Source: an uncultured Bacteroidia bacterium (GTDB lineage: Bacteria > Bacteroidota > Bacteroidia > Bacteroidales > UBA932). From it: a stretch of DNA of 52,994 bases. Shown here in pieces: positions 42,298 to 52,966 of this stretch (position 1 is the first letter of the stretch; each line of letters begins with the position of its first letter). The translations under genes were made by a program, and so were the position numbers. The notes beneath the pieces are model-generated. The model saw only the letters and a list, made by a program, of their open reading frames with translations. It made no database searches and had not been told where the DNA came from. The DNA is taken from the NCBI GenBank assembly GCA_902774145.1, contig CACYHC010000014.1:1-52994 (forward strand), in the 5' to 3' direction.

Positions 42298-42328
42298 CAA
42301 AAATACTAAATTTGCGGCTAATGACCAA
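42298..42328. promoter_or_regulatory. Overlapping divergent promoters of the polysaccharide operon and rnhA
   Basis: Minus strand: TTG (42328-42326), 20-nt spacer, -7 box TATTTTTG (42305-42298); rfbD ATG 24 nt downstream. Plus strand: -7 box TAAATTTG (42307-42314), rnhA ATG 6 nt downstream, no -33 element visible. The two -7 boxes are 1 bp apart, so polymerase can occupy only one at a time. The minus -33 triplet lies inside the first codons of rnhA. Confidence 0.65.
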
Positions 42329-42788
42329 AAATGAACCGATAGTTTTGTACACCGACGGAGCGGCGAGCGGAAATCCCGGTCCGGGGGGATGGGGCGCCGT
42401 TTTGCTGTGCAAAGGTCTGCGGAAGGAACTGAGCGGCGGCTTCGCCCTGACCACCAACAACCGGATGGAACTGCTGGCCGTCATCAACGGGCTGGAAGCC
42501 ATCCGCTGGGACAGGGCGACGGTCCATATCTACAGCGACTCCACCTATGTCGTCAAGAGCGTCGAAGAGGGCTGGCTGGACGGCTGGCTGGCGCGCGGCT
42601 GGAAAAAGACGAAGAACGTGGACCTGTGGCAGCGCTTCCTGCCCCTGCGGGAGCGGCACGAGTTGCATTTCCACTGGGTCAAGGGGCACGCAGAGAACCC
42701 GGAGAACGAGTGCTGCGACCGCCTGGCCGTCGCCGCCCGCTCCCTCCCCGGCCTCCCGCCCGACCCGGGGTATGACAAGAATTTTTAA
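42321..42788 (+). CDS. rnhA: Ribonuclease HI
   Basis: RNase HI (155 residues) degrades RNA in RNA-DNA hybrids. The catalytic carboxylates are in place: Asp12 (YTDGAASGNPGPGG), Glu50 (TNNRMELLAV), Asp73 (IYSDSTYV) and Asp133 (CCDRLAVAA). The basic-protrusion region WLARGWKKTKNVDLW and the His loop HWVKGHAENPENE are present. Full length. pdxA begins 16 nt after the stop but has its own -7 box. Confidence 0.96.
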   Translation: MTKNEPIVLYTDGAASGNPGPGGWGAVLLCKGLRKELSGGFALTTNNRMELLAVINGLEAIRWDRATVHIYSDSTYVVKSVEEGWLDGWLARGWKKTKNVDLWQRFLPLRERHELHFHWVKGHAENPENECCDRLAVAARSLPGLPPDPGYDKNF

Positions 42789-42796
42789 TATATTTG
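42789..42796 (+). promoter_or_regulatory. -7 box of pdxA
   Basis: TATATTTG is a perfect match, begins at the base after the rnhA stop codon and lies 8 nt before the pdxA ATG. No -33 element is evident. Confidence 0.5.
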
Positions 42797-42804
42797 CAGA
42801 TACT

Positions 42805-45965
<3,161 letters not shown>

Positions 45966-46052
45966 AGTATTTCGTTTTTCGTTTTTCTCTGTCTCCAGAT
46001 AGACAAAGATAGTTAAAGTTTTTTGATAATTTTGATAAATTTGCGGTTAGTT
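45966..46052. promoter_or_regulatory. Divergent promoters of recA and rlmN-recX, with a small inverted repeat
   Basis: Minus strand: TATCTTTG (46011-46004) gives a leader of about 38 nt for recA; no TTG is seen 19-22 nt upstream. Plus strand: TAAATTTG (46036-46043) lies 9 nt before the rlmN-recX ATG. An inverted repeat TGTCT-N6-AGACA (45990-46005) overlaps the edge of the recA -7 box and could be an operator. The recA leader also repeats the word TTTTTCG. Confidence 0.5.
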
Positions 46053-47549
46053 ATGAAAAATAGGTTGCTGGGAAAAAATCTGGAAGAACTGGAGGCGGTT
46101 GCCCTCGACGCGGGGCTGAAAAAATTCGCCGGCAGGCAGCTCGCGCAGTGGCTCTACGAAAAGCGGACGGGGGATTTTGCGGCGATGACGAACCTCTCCG
46201 CCGCCGCCCGCCAGACGCTCGCCGAACGCTGGGACACCGGCCTTCAGCCCTACGAACAGGTCGCCCAGTCCGCCGACGGCACCCGCAAATACCTTTTCGC
46301 GGTCGAATGCGCCCACGGCGGCAAAACCGAACGCAGCCTCATCGAAGCGGTGATGATTCCGGACGGCGACCGCCGCACGCTCTGCGTATCGTCGCAGGCG
46401 GGCTGCAAGATGGGCTGCAAATTCTGCATGACGGGCCGCCAGGGCTTTCACGGCAACCTGGACGCCGCGGACATTCTGAACCAGATTCTCTCCATCGACG
46501 AAGCGGCGGAGCTCACCAACATCGTCTTTATGGGAATGGGCGAGCCGCTGGACAACTACGAACAACTCTCGCGCGCCCTGACGGTCCTCACGGCGCCCTG
46601 GGGCTTCGCCTGGAGCCCGAAACGCATCACCGTATCGACCATCGGCGTGCTCCCCGCCCTGCGGCGCTACCTCGACGAGTTCTCCTGCCACCTGGCCGTC
46701 AGCTTGCACAACCCCTTCCCCGACGCCCGCGAAGCGATGATGCCCGTCCAGAAGGCCTGGCCCGCGGAAGAGGTGCTTGCACTCATCCGCAACTACGACT
46801 TCTCCGGACAGCGGCGCGTCAGCTTCGAATACACGATGTTCGCGGGCTACAACGACACCCCCGCCCACGCGGACGCCCTGGCCCGGCTGTTGCGCGGCAT
46901 CGAGTGCCGGGTGAACCTCATCCGCTTCCACCGCATTCCGGACTTTCCGCTCCAGAGCAGCAGCCAGCAGCGGATGGAGGCCTTCCGCGACCGGCTCGGC
47001 CACAGCGGCATCACCTGCACGATCCGTGCGTCGAGGGGCGAAGACATCTCCGCCGCCTGCGGCATGCTCGCCGGAAAAAAACGGGAAGAAGGGGGCAAGA
47101 AGACCGCCGATGACGAAGCGCAGGCGCTCTCGCATTTCCAGGCCCAGTGCGCGCGCCGGGAATACTGCAGCAAGGACTTGCTGCGCAAAATCACGGAGCG
47201 TCTGGGCGGCGATACCGAAGCGGCGCAGCGCATTCTGGAAGCCCTGAAAAAGGACAATTACCTCTCCGATGCGCGCTATGCGGCGGCGTTCGCGCGGGAG
47301 AAAGCGGCGCTGACCGGCTGGGGACCGATGAAAATCCGCCTCGCGCTGCGTGCCAAGGGAGTGGACGAAGAGGATATTTTCGAAGCGCTGAAGAGCATCG
47401 ATGCACAGGCCGCCGACGCGAAGCTCGAAAAACTGCTTGCAGCCAAACGCAGGCAGCTTGAAGGCGACCCGGCGGCCCGCCTCAAACTGATTCGCTACGC
47501 CCTTTCGCGCGGCTATTCCTATGCCGAAATCGAACATTTAATCCCGTAA
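46053..47549 (+). CDS. rlmN: RlmN-RecX fusion: rRNA/tRNA adenine-C2 methyltransferase joined to RecA modulator
   Basis: One 498-residue frame holds two proteins. Residues 1-340 are a complete RlmN, a radical-SAM enzyme that makes m2A2503 in 23S rRNA and m2A37 in tRNA. Its cluster is CKMGCKFC (Cys118, Cys122, Cys125), with GMGEPLDNYE and the methyl-carrying Cys336 in ISAACGMLAG. A charged linker (341-352) leads into a full RecX (about 353-498): CARREYCSKDLLRKI, EALKKDNYLSDARYAAAFAREK, GPMKIRLALRAKGV, ALSRGYSYAEIEHLI. RecX normally binds and controls RecA filaments, and recA is the divergent neighbour. The linker codons contain seven A (47075-47081) in a A_AAA_AAA arrangement; a -1 shift there would meet TGA at 47111 and release RlmN alone. 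A sequencing indel is possible. Confidence 0.88.
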   Translation: MKNRLLGKNLEELEAVALDAGLKKFAGRQLAQWLYEKRTGDFAAMTNLSAAARQTLAERWDTGLQPYEQVAQSADGTRKYLFAVECAHGGKTERSLIEAVMIPDGDRRTLCVSSQAGCKMGCKFCMTGRQGFHGNLDAADILNQILSIDEAAELTNIVFMGMGEPLDNYEQLSRALTVLTAPWGFAWSPKRITVSTIGVLPALRRYLDEFSCHLAVSLHNPFPDAREAMMPVQKAWPAEEVLALIRNYDFSGQRRVSFEYTMFAGYNDTPAHADALARLLRGIECRVNLIRFHRIPDFPLQSSSQQRMEAFRDRLGHSGITCTIRASRGEDISAACGMLAGKKREEGGKKTADDEAQALSHFQAQCARREYCSKDLLRKITERLGGDTEAAQRILEALKKDNYLSDARYAAAFAREKAALTGWGPMKIRLALRAKGVDEEDIFEALKSIDAQAADAKLEKLLAAKRRQLEGDPAARLKLIRYALSRGYSYAEIEHLIP

Positions 47550-48419
47550 TTTTTCACAGCGGCCGAGTTTGCGCGCCTGCTCTTCCCCGACCACGCCGGC
47601 GTCGAGCAGCCCGCGGGCAGTCCATTCCTCCCGGGGATGGTGCTTTCGGTAGAGCGCAATCGCCCTGGCAAGGGAAGCGTTCCGGATATCCGGATGGCCG
47701 TGCAGGGCTTCGTCGTCCCAGTCCCAGAAGAGTTTTGCCTCTGAAGGCCCGCAGACAATCAGGTCCCGCAGCCCGTTGTATTTTTCCTCATCGAAGCGCC
47801 AGATATTCAGGAGCTGCTCCGGACAACTGTAGCCGCCCAGCGCCTCCCGGTAAGCCACCATTTTCGACGCGAACCAGGGGCCGATGCCCGGCAAGGCGTC
47901 GAAGGCCGCGGAATCCGCCCGGTTGATATCCGTTTTCGGGATATCGATATAGGGTTCCAGGCGTTTGTACACCGAATCCGCCACCACATAGGACTTCGCG
48001 AAATCCGACTTCCGGCGGAAGCGGCCGCCCTTTTCCCGATAGGCCACAATCGACGCCGCCTGTTTCTCGCTGAAGCCCAGCCGCTGAAAGTCTTCCACCG
48101 TCGCCGTATTGGGGTTGAAGCGGAAGTTTTCCACTTTGCGCCGATAACTCCGTCCCACGGCCCGGGCTTCCGGAGAACGGGAACTGCTGCGCCGGATTTC
48201 GCGCTTTTCCGCCGACGGGGCACCGCTTTCCTCTTGTATTTCCGTTGCCGGAACCGCCACGAAAACCGTGTCCGGATGGTCTTCGTTCGCGATGATCTGC
48301 AACGCCGCCGCGCGGTGAACGAAGAGCGCCGACTGGTAGCCGATGATCAGGAAGGCGAGCGATACGGCACCCGCCTTGAAGGCGGAATGGCCGCCCTCAG
48401 GCTTCTCCTTCTTCCCCAT
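47538..48419 (-). CDS. Membrane-anchored helix-hairpin-helix protein (ComEA-like)
   Basis: This 293-residue protein has one N-terminal membrane helix (about 14-34), then a charged Ser/Arg-rich linker. At least two helix-hairpin-helix segments follow: NPNTATVEDFQRLGFSEKQA with YREKGGRFRRKSDF, and DINRADSAAFDALPGIGPWFA with YREALGGY. Such repeats bind DNA non-specifically; ComEA proteins act in DNA uptake, but in Bacteroidota the role is untested. The start at 48419 precedes the membrane helix and overlaps the broken rsmI by 23 nt. The 3' end overlaps rlmN-recX by 12 nt, convergent. Confidence 0.8.
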   Translation of the reverse strand: MGKKEKPEGGHSAFKAGAVSLAFLIIGYQSALFVHRAAALQIIANEDHPDTVFVAVPATEIQEESGAPSAEKREIRRSSSRSPEARAVGRSYRRKVENFRFNPNTATVEDFQRLGFSEKQAASIVAYREKGGRFRRKSDFAKSYVVADSVYKRLEPYIDIPKTDINRADSAAFDALPGIGPWFASKMVAYREALGGYSCPEQLLNIWRFDEEKYNGLRDLIVCGPSEAKLFWDWDDEALHGHPDIRNASLARAIALYRKHHPREEWTARGLLDAGVVGEEQARKLGRCEKLRD

Positions 48420-49109
48420 CGCCGTACACTGCTTTGTATTTATTGCGATGGACCTTCCCTTTTTCTTCCTTTTTCCCGCCGACGACGATGACGATTTCCC
48501 CGCGCGGCTCCTCCGCCCGGAAATGCGCGAGCACCTCTGCGAGCGCCCCCCGCACGTGTTCTTCGTGCAGCTTGGAAATTTCCCGCGCCACGGAGCAGGG
48601 GCGGTCCGGCCCGAAGGCGGTACACAGGTCCTCCAGCGTTCCGACAAGGCGACGCGGCGATTCGTAGAAAATCATCGTGCTGGCATCGCCGGAAAGTTCT
48701 TCCAGGCGCGTCCGGCGGCCTTTTTTCAGGGGCAGGAAGCCCTCGAAGCAAAAGCGGTCGCAGGCGTCGCACCCGGAAGCGTCTGCACCTCGATGCCCGC
48801 TTCCGCACAACTGCGCGCGAGCAGGAAACCCGGGTCGGAAATGCCGGGCGTGCCCGCGTCGCTCACCAGGGCGACGGTCTGCCCGCCGAGAATGCGGTCG
48901 CGGATGAGCGCCACGCCCTCGTGCTCGTTGAACTTGTGATGGGACTGCAGCTTTCCCTTGATGCCGAAGTGGGCGAGCAGGATGCCGCTGGTGCGGGTGT
49001 CTTCTGCAAGAATCAGGTCGGCGGCCTTGAGGACCTCCACGGCCCGGAAAGTCAGGTCATCGAAGTTGCCCACCGGTGTAGGGACGATATAAAGGATTCC
49101 GGTCTTCAT
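48397..49109 (-). pseudogene. rsmI: 16S rRNA (cytidine1402-2'-O)-methyltransferase, disrupted by an internal deletion
   Basis: The first frame (49109 to about 48765) encodes the N-terminal RsmI domain: LYIVPTPVGNFDDLTFRA, EDTRTSGILLAHFGI, VALVSDAGTPGISDPGF and TLPGAT. The matching C-terminal half resumes at once in another frame (about 48763 to 48397): CDRFCFEGFLPLKKGRR, MIFYESPRRLVGTL, and a basic end. In intact RsmI about 15 residues separate LPG from DRF; here only 11 nt do, so about 34 bp are missing and the frame shifts. The first frame stops at 48726. The lost segment joins the two domains of the SAM site, so activity is unlikely. The change lies beside two TGCGAC words (about 48758-48773). 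An assembly error is the alternative. Confidence 0.8.
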
Positions 49110-49113
49110 GGCG

Positions 49114-49155
49114 CAAAGATAACGCGAAACCTGCCGTTGAAAAAATTTTTCAACG
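49114..49155 (-). promoter_or_regulatory. rsmI promoter with a 21-bp palindrome
   Basis: On the minus strand TATCTTTG (49121-49114) lies 4 nt before the rsmI ATG. A palindrome with arms CGTTGA/TCAACG and an A/T core occupies 49155-49135, 13 bp upstream of the -7 box. The same arrangement, with one base changed in the core, precedes the RAYT gene at 21952-21993. It sits 12 bp past the xerD stop, so a terminator role for the xerD-side transcript is also possible, although no U tract follows. Confidence 0.55.
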
Positions 49156-49167
49156 CTTATTTTCGCA

Positions 49168-50046
49168 TTATCGGCGCGGATGGTGTTCCAGGACGGATTT
49201 CTGCCAGGTGCTGCGGTCGATGTGGGTGTAGAGTTCGGTGGTGAGGATGCTTTCGTGCCCGAGCATTTCCTGCACGACGCGCAGGTCTGCGCCGTGTTCG
49301 ATGAGGTGCGTCGCAAAGGAATGCCGGAAGGTATGCGGCGATATCTCCTTGCTCACCCCGGCGGCGAGCGCCTGTCGCCGCACCATTTTGAAGACCGAAA
49401 TGCGGCTGAGCGGCTTTCCGAAGCGGTTCAGGAAGAGCCGGCCGTCATCGGCGCCGGCAGGAACGGGACGCTCCGGAAGGTAATCGGCGACGGCGTCTGC
49501 GGCACATTCTCCCATCGGCACCAGACGCTCCTTGTCCCCCTTGCCCGTCACGCGCACGAAGCGCTCGCTCTCGAAAATGTCCGGCAGGAGCAGGGCGCAG
49601 GCCTCGGAAACGCGCAGGCCGCAGCCGTAAAGCAGTTCGAGAATGGCGCGGTCGCGCTTCCCCTGCCAGGAACGCGTATCGACGCTTTCGATAATCGCGG
49701 CGACTTCCTCTTCGGACAGGACGTCGGGCAGGTAGCGCCCCAGCTTCGGCGCATAGACCGCATCGCAGGGATTGTCCGGACGTTCGCCTTCGAGGACGAG
49801 GTAGTCGAAAAAGGACTTGACGGCGCTCAGTTCCCGCGCCTGCGAACGGCTGGAAACGCATTCGGAACGCGCTGCGAGCCATAGCGTTACATCGTCGGAA
49901 GTAAGCAGCAGCGGATCGGCCGGGCAGGCCTCGAGGAAAATGGCCGCGTCGGAGCAATAGGAACTTACCGTGTGGGGCGACAGCTGCCGCTCCATACGCA
50001 GATAGTACGCATAGTCCCGGAGCAGTTGTTCCGCCTTGGCTTCCAT
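49168..50046 (-). CDS. xerD: Tyrosine recombinase XerD
   Basis: XerD (292 residues) with XerC resolves chromosome dimers at dif. The N-terminal SAM-like domain (about 1-95) contains LSPHTVSSY. The catalytic domain has Arg145 (GLRVSEA), Lys169 (TGKGDKER), His238/Arg241 (HTFRHSFATH), His264 (MLGHESI) and nucleophile Tyr273 (ELYTHID). Complete length and all catalytic residues support a housekeeping recombinase rather than an integrase. The ATG at 50046 lies 6 nt after the -7 box TAATTTTG. It is divergent from the C11 peptidase gene. Confidence 0.93.
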   Translation of the reverse strand: MEAKAEQLLRDYAYYLRMERQLSPHTVSSYCSDAAIFLEACPADPLLLTSDDVTLWLAARSECVSSRSQARELSAVKSFFDYLVLEGERPDNPCDAVYAPKLGRYLPDVLSEEEVAAIIESVDTRSWQGKRDRAILELLYGCGLRVSEACALLLPDIFESERFVRVTGKGDKERLVPMGECAADAVADYLPERPVPAGADDGRLFLNRFGKPLSRISVFKMVRRQALAAGVSKEISPHTFRHSFATHLIEHGADLRVVQEMLGHESILTTELYTHIDRSTWQKSVLEHHPRR

Positions 50047-50052
50047 ACAACG

Positions 50053-50079
50053 CAAAATTACAAAAATTGCGTATATTTG
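50053..50079. promoter_or_regulatory. Divergent -7 boxes of xerD and the C11 peptidase gene
   Basis: Minus strand: TAATTTTG (50060-50053), xerD ATG 6 nt downstream. Plus strand: TATATTTG (50072-50079), peptidase ATG 5 nt downstream. Only 38 bp separate the two start codons. Clear -33 elements are not visible. Confidence 0.5.
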
Positions 50080-50084
50080 CGAGG

Positions 50085-51413
50085 ATGAAACGGAGTTTAT
50101 ATTATATAGGTTGGGTGGCGGCGCTGCTGCTGGGCGCGGTGGCGTGTGATATCGCAGGAATCGGGCCCTCGGAACCGTCTGTCGTGACGGAATATGACCG
50201 GGTGGTCATCCTGTATTCGCCGGGCTACAACACCATCAGCGACTACCTGAAGGGCGATGTCCGCGAAATCATCAACTCCCCCGCCGAATATATCCCCATC
50301 AAGGGCGGCCGGAAAGCCTTGATCGTTTTCTCGCACAACACGGAACGCGCCTACGATTTTACCACGCCCACGTCCCCCTGTCTTATCCGCATCATGCGCG
50401 ATTATGACGGGAGCATTCTCTGCGACACGCTGGCGACGATGGAAAAAGGCACGCACATCATCGACCCCGAAGTCGCCCGGCACGTCCTGTCGGTCATCGG
50501 CGAATATTTCCCGTCCAAGCATTACGGGATGATTTTCTCCTCGCACGGAACCGGTTGGCTGCCAAAGGGTTACTACGGCACCGAAAAGGACGACGACCCC
50601 ATCATCTGGTCCGGAGCCCCCGCCCTCGCCGGCGAAGCGAATGCAGCGGACGAGGCCCCCGAGGGGGCCGTCCCCTACCGCCTTCCCGACCCGGATGACA
50701 TCCCCGTCAAGAGCGTGGGCAATGAAGTGGAGCAGGATGCGCGGGGCAAGACCTGGGCCTACGAAATGGACCTGCCCGAATTCGTGAAGGCCTGTCCCCT
50801 GCACCTGGATTACCTGCTGCTGGACTGCTGCCTGATGGGCGGCATCGAGACCGCGTACGAATGGCGCAATGTCGCCGACTATATCGGCTTCTCCGCCGCC
50901 GAAATTCCCGCCGATGGTTTCTACTACACGCCGCTCTGCAAGCATCTGTTCTACGATACGCCCGCCGCGCCGGTGGAGGTCTGCAACGATTTCTACCTGC
51001 GGGCCCTGACCCGCAGCGGATCGCAGCGCACCGCGGTCATTTCCTATATCGACTGTTCCCGCCTGGAGGAATTCGCCCGCGTCAGCGCCCGCATTTTCGA
51101 AAAATACCGCGCCGAAATCGCCGCCGTGAATCCCGCGGAGGTACAGGGTTTCTTCCGCCACAACCAGCATTATTTCTACGACATGCTGGACATCGTGGAG
51201 AAAGCCGGCGTCACCGGGGAGGACCTCGCTGAATTCTCTGCGGCCCTGAACGCCTGCGTCCTGTACCGCAACCACACGGAAAAGGTGATGGGCAGCGTCA
51301 AAGTGGACCGCTTCTGCGGTTTCAGCATGTTCCTCCCCTGCAACGGGAACGCAACCCTGCACGACTTTTACAAGGGACTCGCGTGGAACAAGGCCACGGC
51401 GCTTGTCAAATAA
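50085..51413 (+). CDS. Clostripain-like (C11) cysteine peptidase, probable lipoprotein
   Basis: The 442-residue protein has an N-terminal lipoprotein-like signal (LLLGAVAC, Cys21). A caspase-fold C11 peptidase domain follows, with catalytic His154 (FSSHGTGW) and Cys249 (LLLDCCLMGG) and the following FSAAEIPADG loop. Bacteroidota C11 peptidases (for example fragipain) cut after basic residues and can process toxins; this one lacks an obvious long propeptide. Likely located at the cell envelope. It has its own promoter. Confidence 0.88.
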   Translation: MKRSLYYIGWVAALLLGAVACDIAGIGPSEPSVVTEYDRVVILYSPGYNTISDYLKGDVREIINSPAEYIPIKGGRKALIVFSHNTERAYDFTTPTSPCLIRIMRDYDGSILCDTLATMEKGTHIIDPEVARHVLSVIGEYFPSKHYGMIFSSHGTGWLPKGYYGTEKDDDPIIWSGAPALAGEANAADEAPEGAVPYRLPDPDDIPVKSVGNEVEQDARGKTWAYEMDLPEFVKACPLHLDYLLLDCCLMGGIETAYEWRNVADYIGFSAAEIPADGFYYTPLCKHLFYDTPAAPVEVCNDFYLRALTRSGSQRTAVISYIDCSRLEEFARVSARIFEKYRAEIAAVNPAEVQGFFRHNQHYFYDMLDIVEKAGVTGEDLAEFSAALNACVLYRNHTEKVMGSVKVDRFCGFSMFLPCNGNATLHDFYKGLAWNKATALVK

Positions 51414-51517
51414 GAAAAATATCCTATCTTTGCAGCGCATTTGAAAACCCGCCGGGTTTTGGTGCAATGGGTCCCGGGCCCGTCCCGGGATGAGTAACAC
51501 ATTTTAACAACAAAAAA
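51403..51517 (+). promoter_or_regulatory. Promoter and structured leader of rplY
   Basis: TTG (51403-51405), 19-nt spacer and -7 box TATCTTTG (51425-51432) form a complete promoter. The leader of about 80 nt holds two perfect 7-bp hairpins: 51444-51450 with 51454-51460, and 51472-51478 with 51484-51490. An AT-rich, A-rich stretch follows, ending in seven A (51511-51518 region) directly before the ATG, a typical Bacteroidota translation initiation region. Confidence 0.6.
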
Positions 51518-52096
51518 ATGCAACATTTCGAATTGAAAGGCCAGATCCGCCAGGTCGGTAACAAGGCGGTCATCAAGGCGTTCCGCAAGCAGGGCCTCGT
51601 CCCTTGCAACCTTTACGGTGGCGGTATGGACAATGTCCTCTTCACCGTTGACGCCAAAGAGCTCAGAGCGCTCACCAACACCCCCAAGGCTTACATCGTG
51701 GACCTCGTCCTGGACGGCAAGCAGAAGTTCAACGCCGTGCTGCACGAGCTGCAGTTCCACCCCGTGAACGACAACTGCCTGCACGTGGATTTCCTCGCTG
51801 TAAATGAGCAGAAGCCCGTCAGCATCTCCGTTCCCATCGTCATCACCGGCCACGCTGTCGGTGTGCAGAAGGGTGGCAAGTTCTTCCAGACAGCCCGTTC
51901 CCTGAAGATCAGCAGCCTGATGAAGAACCTTCCCGACGATGTCACCGTGGACATCACCTCCCTGGACCTGGACAAGAAGATCAAGGCCGGCGACATCAAG
52001 CTCGACAACATCAGCGTACTTACGCCGAAGGACAGCGTCATCTGCGGTGTCAAGACCACCCGCAACACGGCTGCTGCGCAGGCTGAAACCGAGTAA
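51518..52096 (+). CDS. rplY: 50S ribosomal protein L25 (general stress protein Ctc form)
   Basis: The 192-residue protein is the long, two-domain L25/Ctc type. The N-terminal 5S rRNA-binding beta-barrel (about 1-90, LKGQIRQVGNKAVIKAFRKQGLVPCNLYGG split across strands) precedes a C-terminal beta domain (VHPVNDNCLHVDFLAV-like, then SISVPIVITGHAVGVQKGG). An Ala-rich tail ends it. It binds 5S rRNA at the central protuberance. pth follows after 5 nt, the conserved rplY-pth pair. Confidence 0.94.
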   Translation: MQHFELKGQIRQVGNKAVIKAFRKQGLVPCNLYGGGMDNVLFTVDAKELRALTNTPKAYIVDLVLDGKQKFNAVLHELQFHPVNDNCLHVDFLAVNEQKPVSISVPIVITGHAVGVQKGGKFFQTARSLKISSLMKNLPDDVTVDITSLDLDKKIKAGDIKLDNISVLTPKDSVICGVKTTRNTAAAQAETE

Positions 52097-52101
52097 TCCA
52101 C

Positions 52102-52686
52102 GTGTCCGAGAAGACCTATCTGGTCGCCGGACTCGGCAACATCGGTTCCGAATACGCTGCGACGCGACACAATGTCGGATTTATGATATTGGATGCCTGG
52201 GCACAGGCATCCGATATTATTTTTTCGACCGAGCGTTACGGCGACGTCGCCCATCTCCGCCTCAAGGGACGGGACGTGTACTTGCTCAAGCCCTCCACTT
52301 ATATGAACCTGAGCGGCAACGCCATCCGCTACTGGGCGCAGAAACTGGACATTCCCCTGGAGAACGTCCTCGTCATCTGCGACGACCTTAATCTCCCCTT
52401 CGGCACGCCCAGGATGCGCCTGAGCGGCAGCGACGGCGGTCACAACGGACTGAAGAACATCATCGAGCTGCTGCAGACACAGGAGTTTGCACGCATCCGC
52501 GTGGGGATCGGCCACGACTTCACCGACGGGGCGCAGATCGACTTCGTCCTCAGTCCGATGAGCGAAGCGGAACGGGCGGAAATCAACACGGTCGGCGAAA
52601 AGGTCATCCAGGCCGTTAAGGACTGGATTTTCGTCGGAGGGCAGCGCGCAATGAGTTTTTTGAACGCAAAAACTCAGAAAAACTAA
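52102..52686 (+). CDS. pth: Peptidyl-tRNA hydrolase
   Basis: Pth (194 residues) releases peptides from dropped-off peptidyl-tRNAs. It has GLGNIGSEY, catalytic His23 (TRHNVGF), KPSTYMNLSG, Asp94/Asp95 (CDDLNLPFG) and GSDGGHNGLKNI. The start is GTG at 52102, the only start-type codon placed before the first conserved strand. It lies in the rplY-pth operon. Confidence 0.95.
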   Translation: MSEKTYLVAGLGNIGSEYAATRHNVGFMILDAWAQASDIIFSTERYGDVAHLRLKGRDVYLLKPSTYMNLSGNAIRYWAQKLDIPLENVLVICDDLNLPFGTPRMRLSGSDGGHNGLKNIIELLQTQEFARIRVGIGHDFTDGAQIDFVLSPMSEAERAEINTVGEKVIQAVKDWIFVGGQRAMSFLNAKTQKN

Positions 52687-52702
52687 AAATTTATACCAAA
52701 TA

Positions 52703-52734
52703 TTTGCAAATCAAATAAATGATTTCTATCTTTC
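52703..52734 (+). promoter_or_regulatory. Probable promoter of the histone H1-like gene
   Basis: TTTG (52703-52706), 20-nt spacer and TATCTTTC (52727-52734, one mismatch to TAnnTTTG). The -33 element lies in a perfect 10-bp palindrome (52702-52711). An A-rich leader of about 55 nt leads to the ATG at 52793. Confidence 0.5.
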
Positions 52735-52792
52735 GCAAGTTTTTGTTTAGGCAAACTTATTACTCAATACAAACCAATAAAAATTCAACACA

Positions 52793-52966
52793 ATGAAAGC
52801 ACTTGTTGAGAAGCTCAATGCTCAGATCGCTGAGTTCCAGAAGAACGCTGAAGCCCAGCTCGTAAAGGGAAACAAAGCCGCCGGTGCCCGCGCCCGCAAG
52901 GCTGCTCTCGCCATCATGAAGGACCTGAAGGAATTCCGCAAGGTTTCTGTCGAGGCTGCGAAGTAA
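52793..52966 (+). CDS. Histone H1-like nucleoid protein
   Basis: This 57-residue, Lys/Ala-rich basic protein reads MKALVEKLNAQIAEFQKN at the start and contains NKAAGARARKAALAIMKDL and ends FRKVSVEAAK. It matches the small histone H1-like proteins widespread in Bacteroidota, thought to bind DNA non-specifically. It is mostly helical by composition, with no Cys or Trp. AT-rich upstream DNA and adapted codons suggest strong expression. The last 28 bases of the window after the stop show nothing recognisable. Confidence 0.85.
   Translation: MKALVEKLNAQIAEFQKNAEAQLVKGNKAAGARARKAALAIMKDLKEFRKVSVEAAK

Noticed and set aside
49168-50046. XerD as the integrase of a mobile element
   Set aside because: Length, N-terminal domain and motifs fit housekeeping XerD; no attachment repeats, phage or conjugation genes are nearby.
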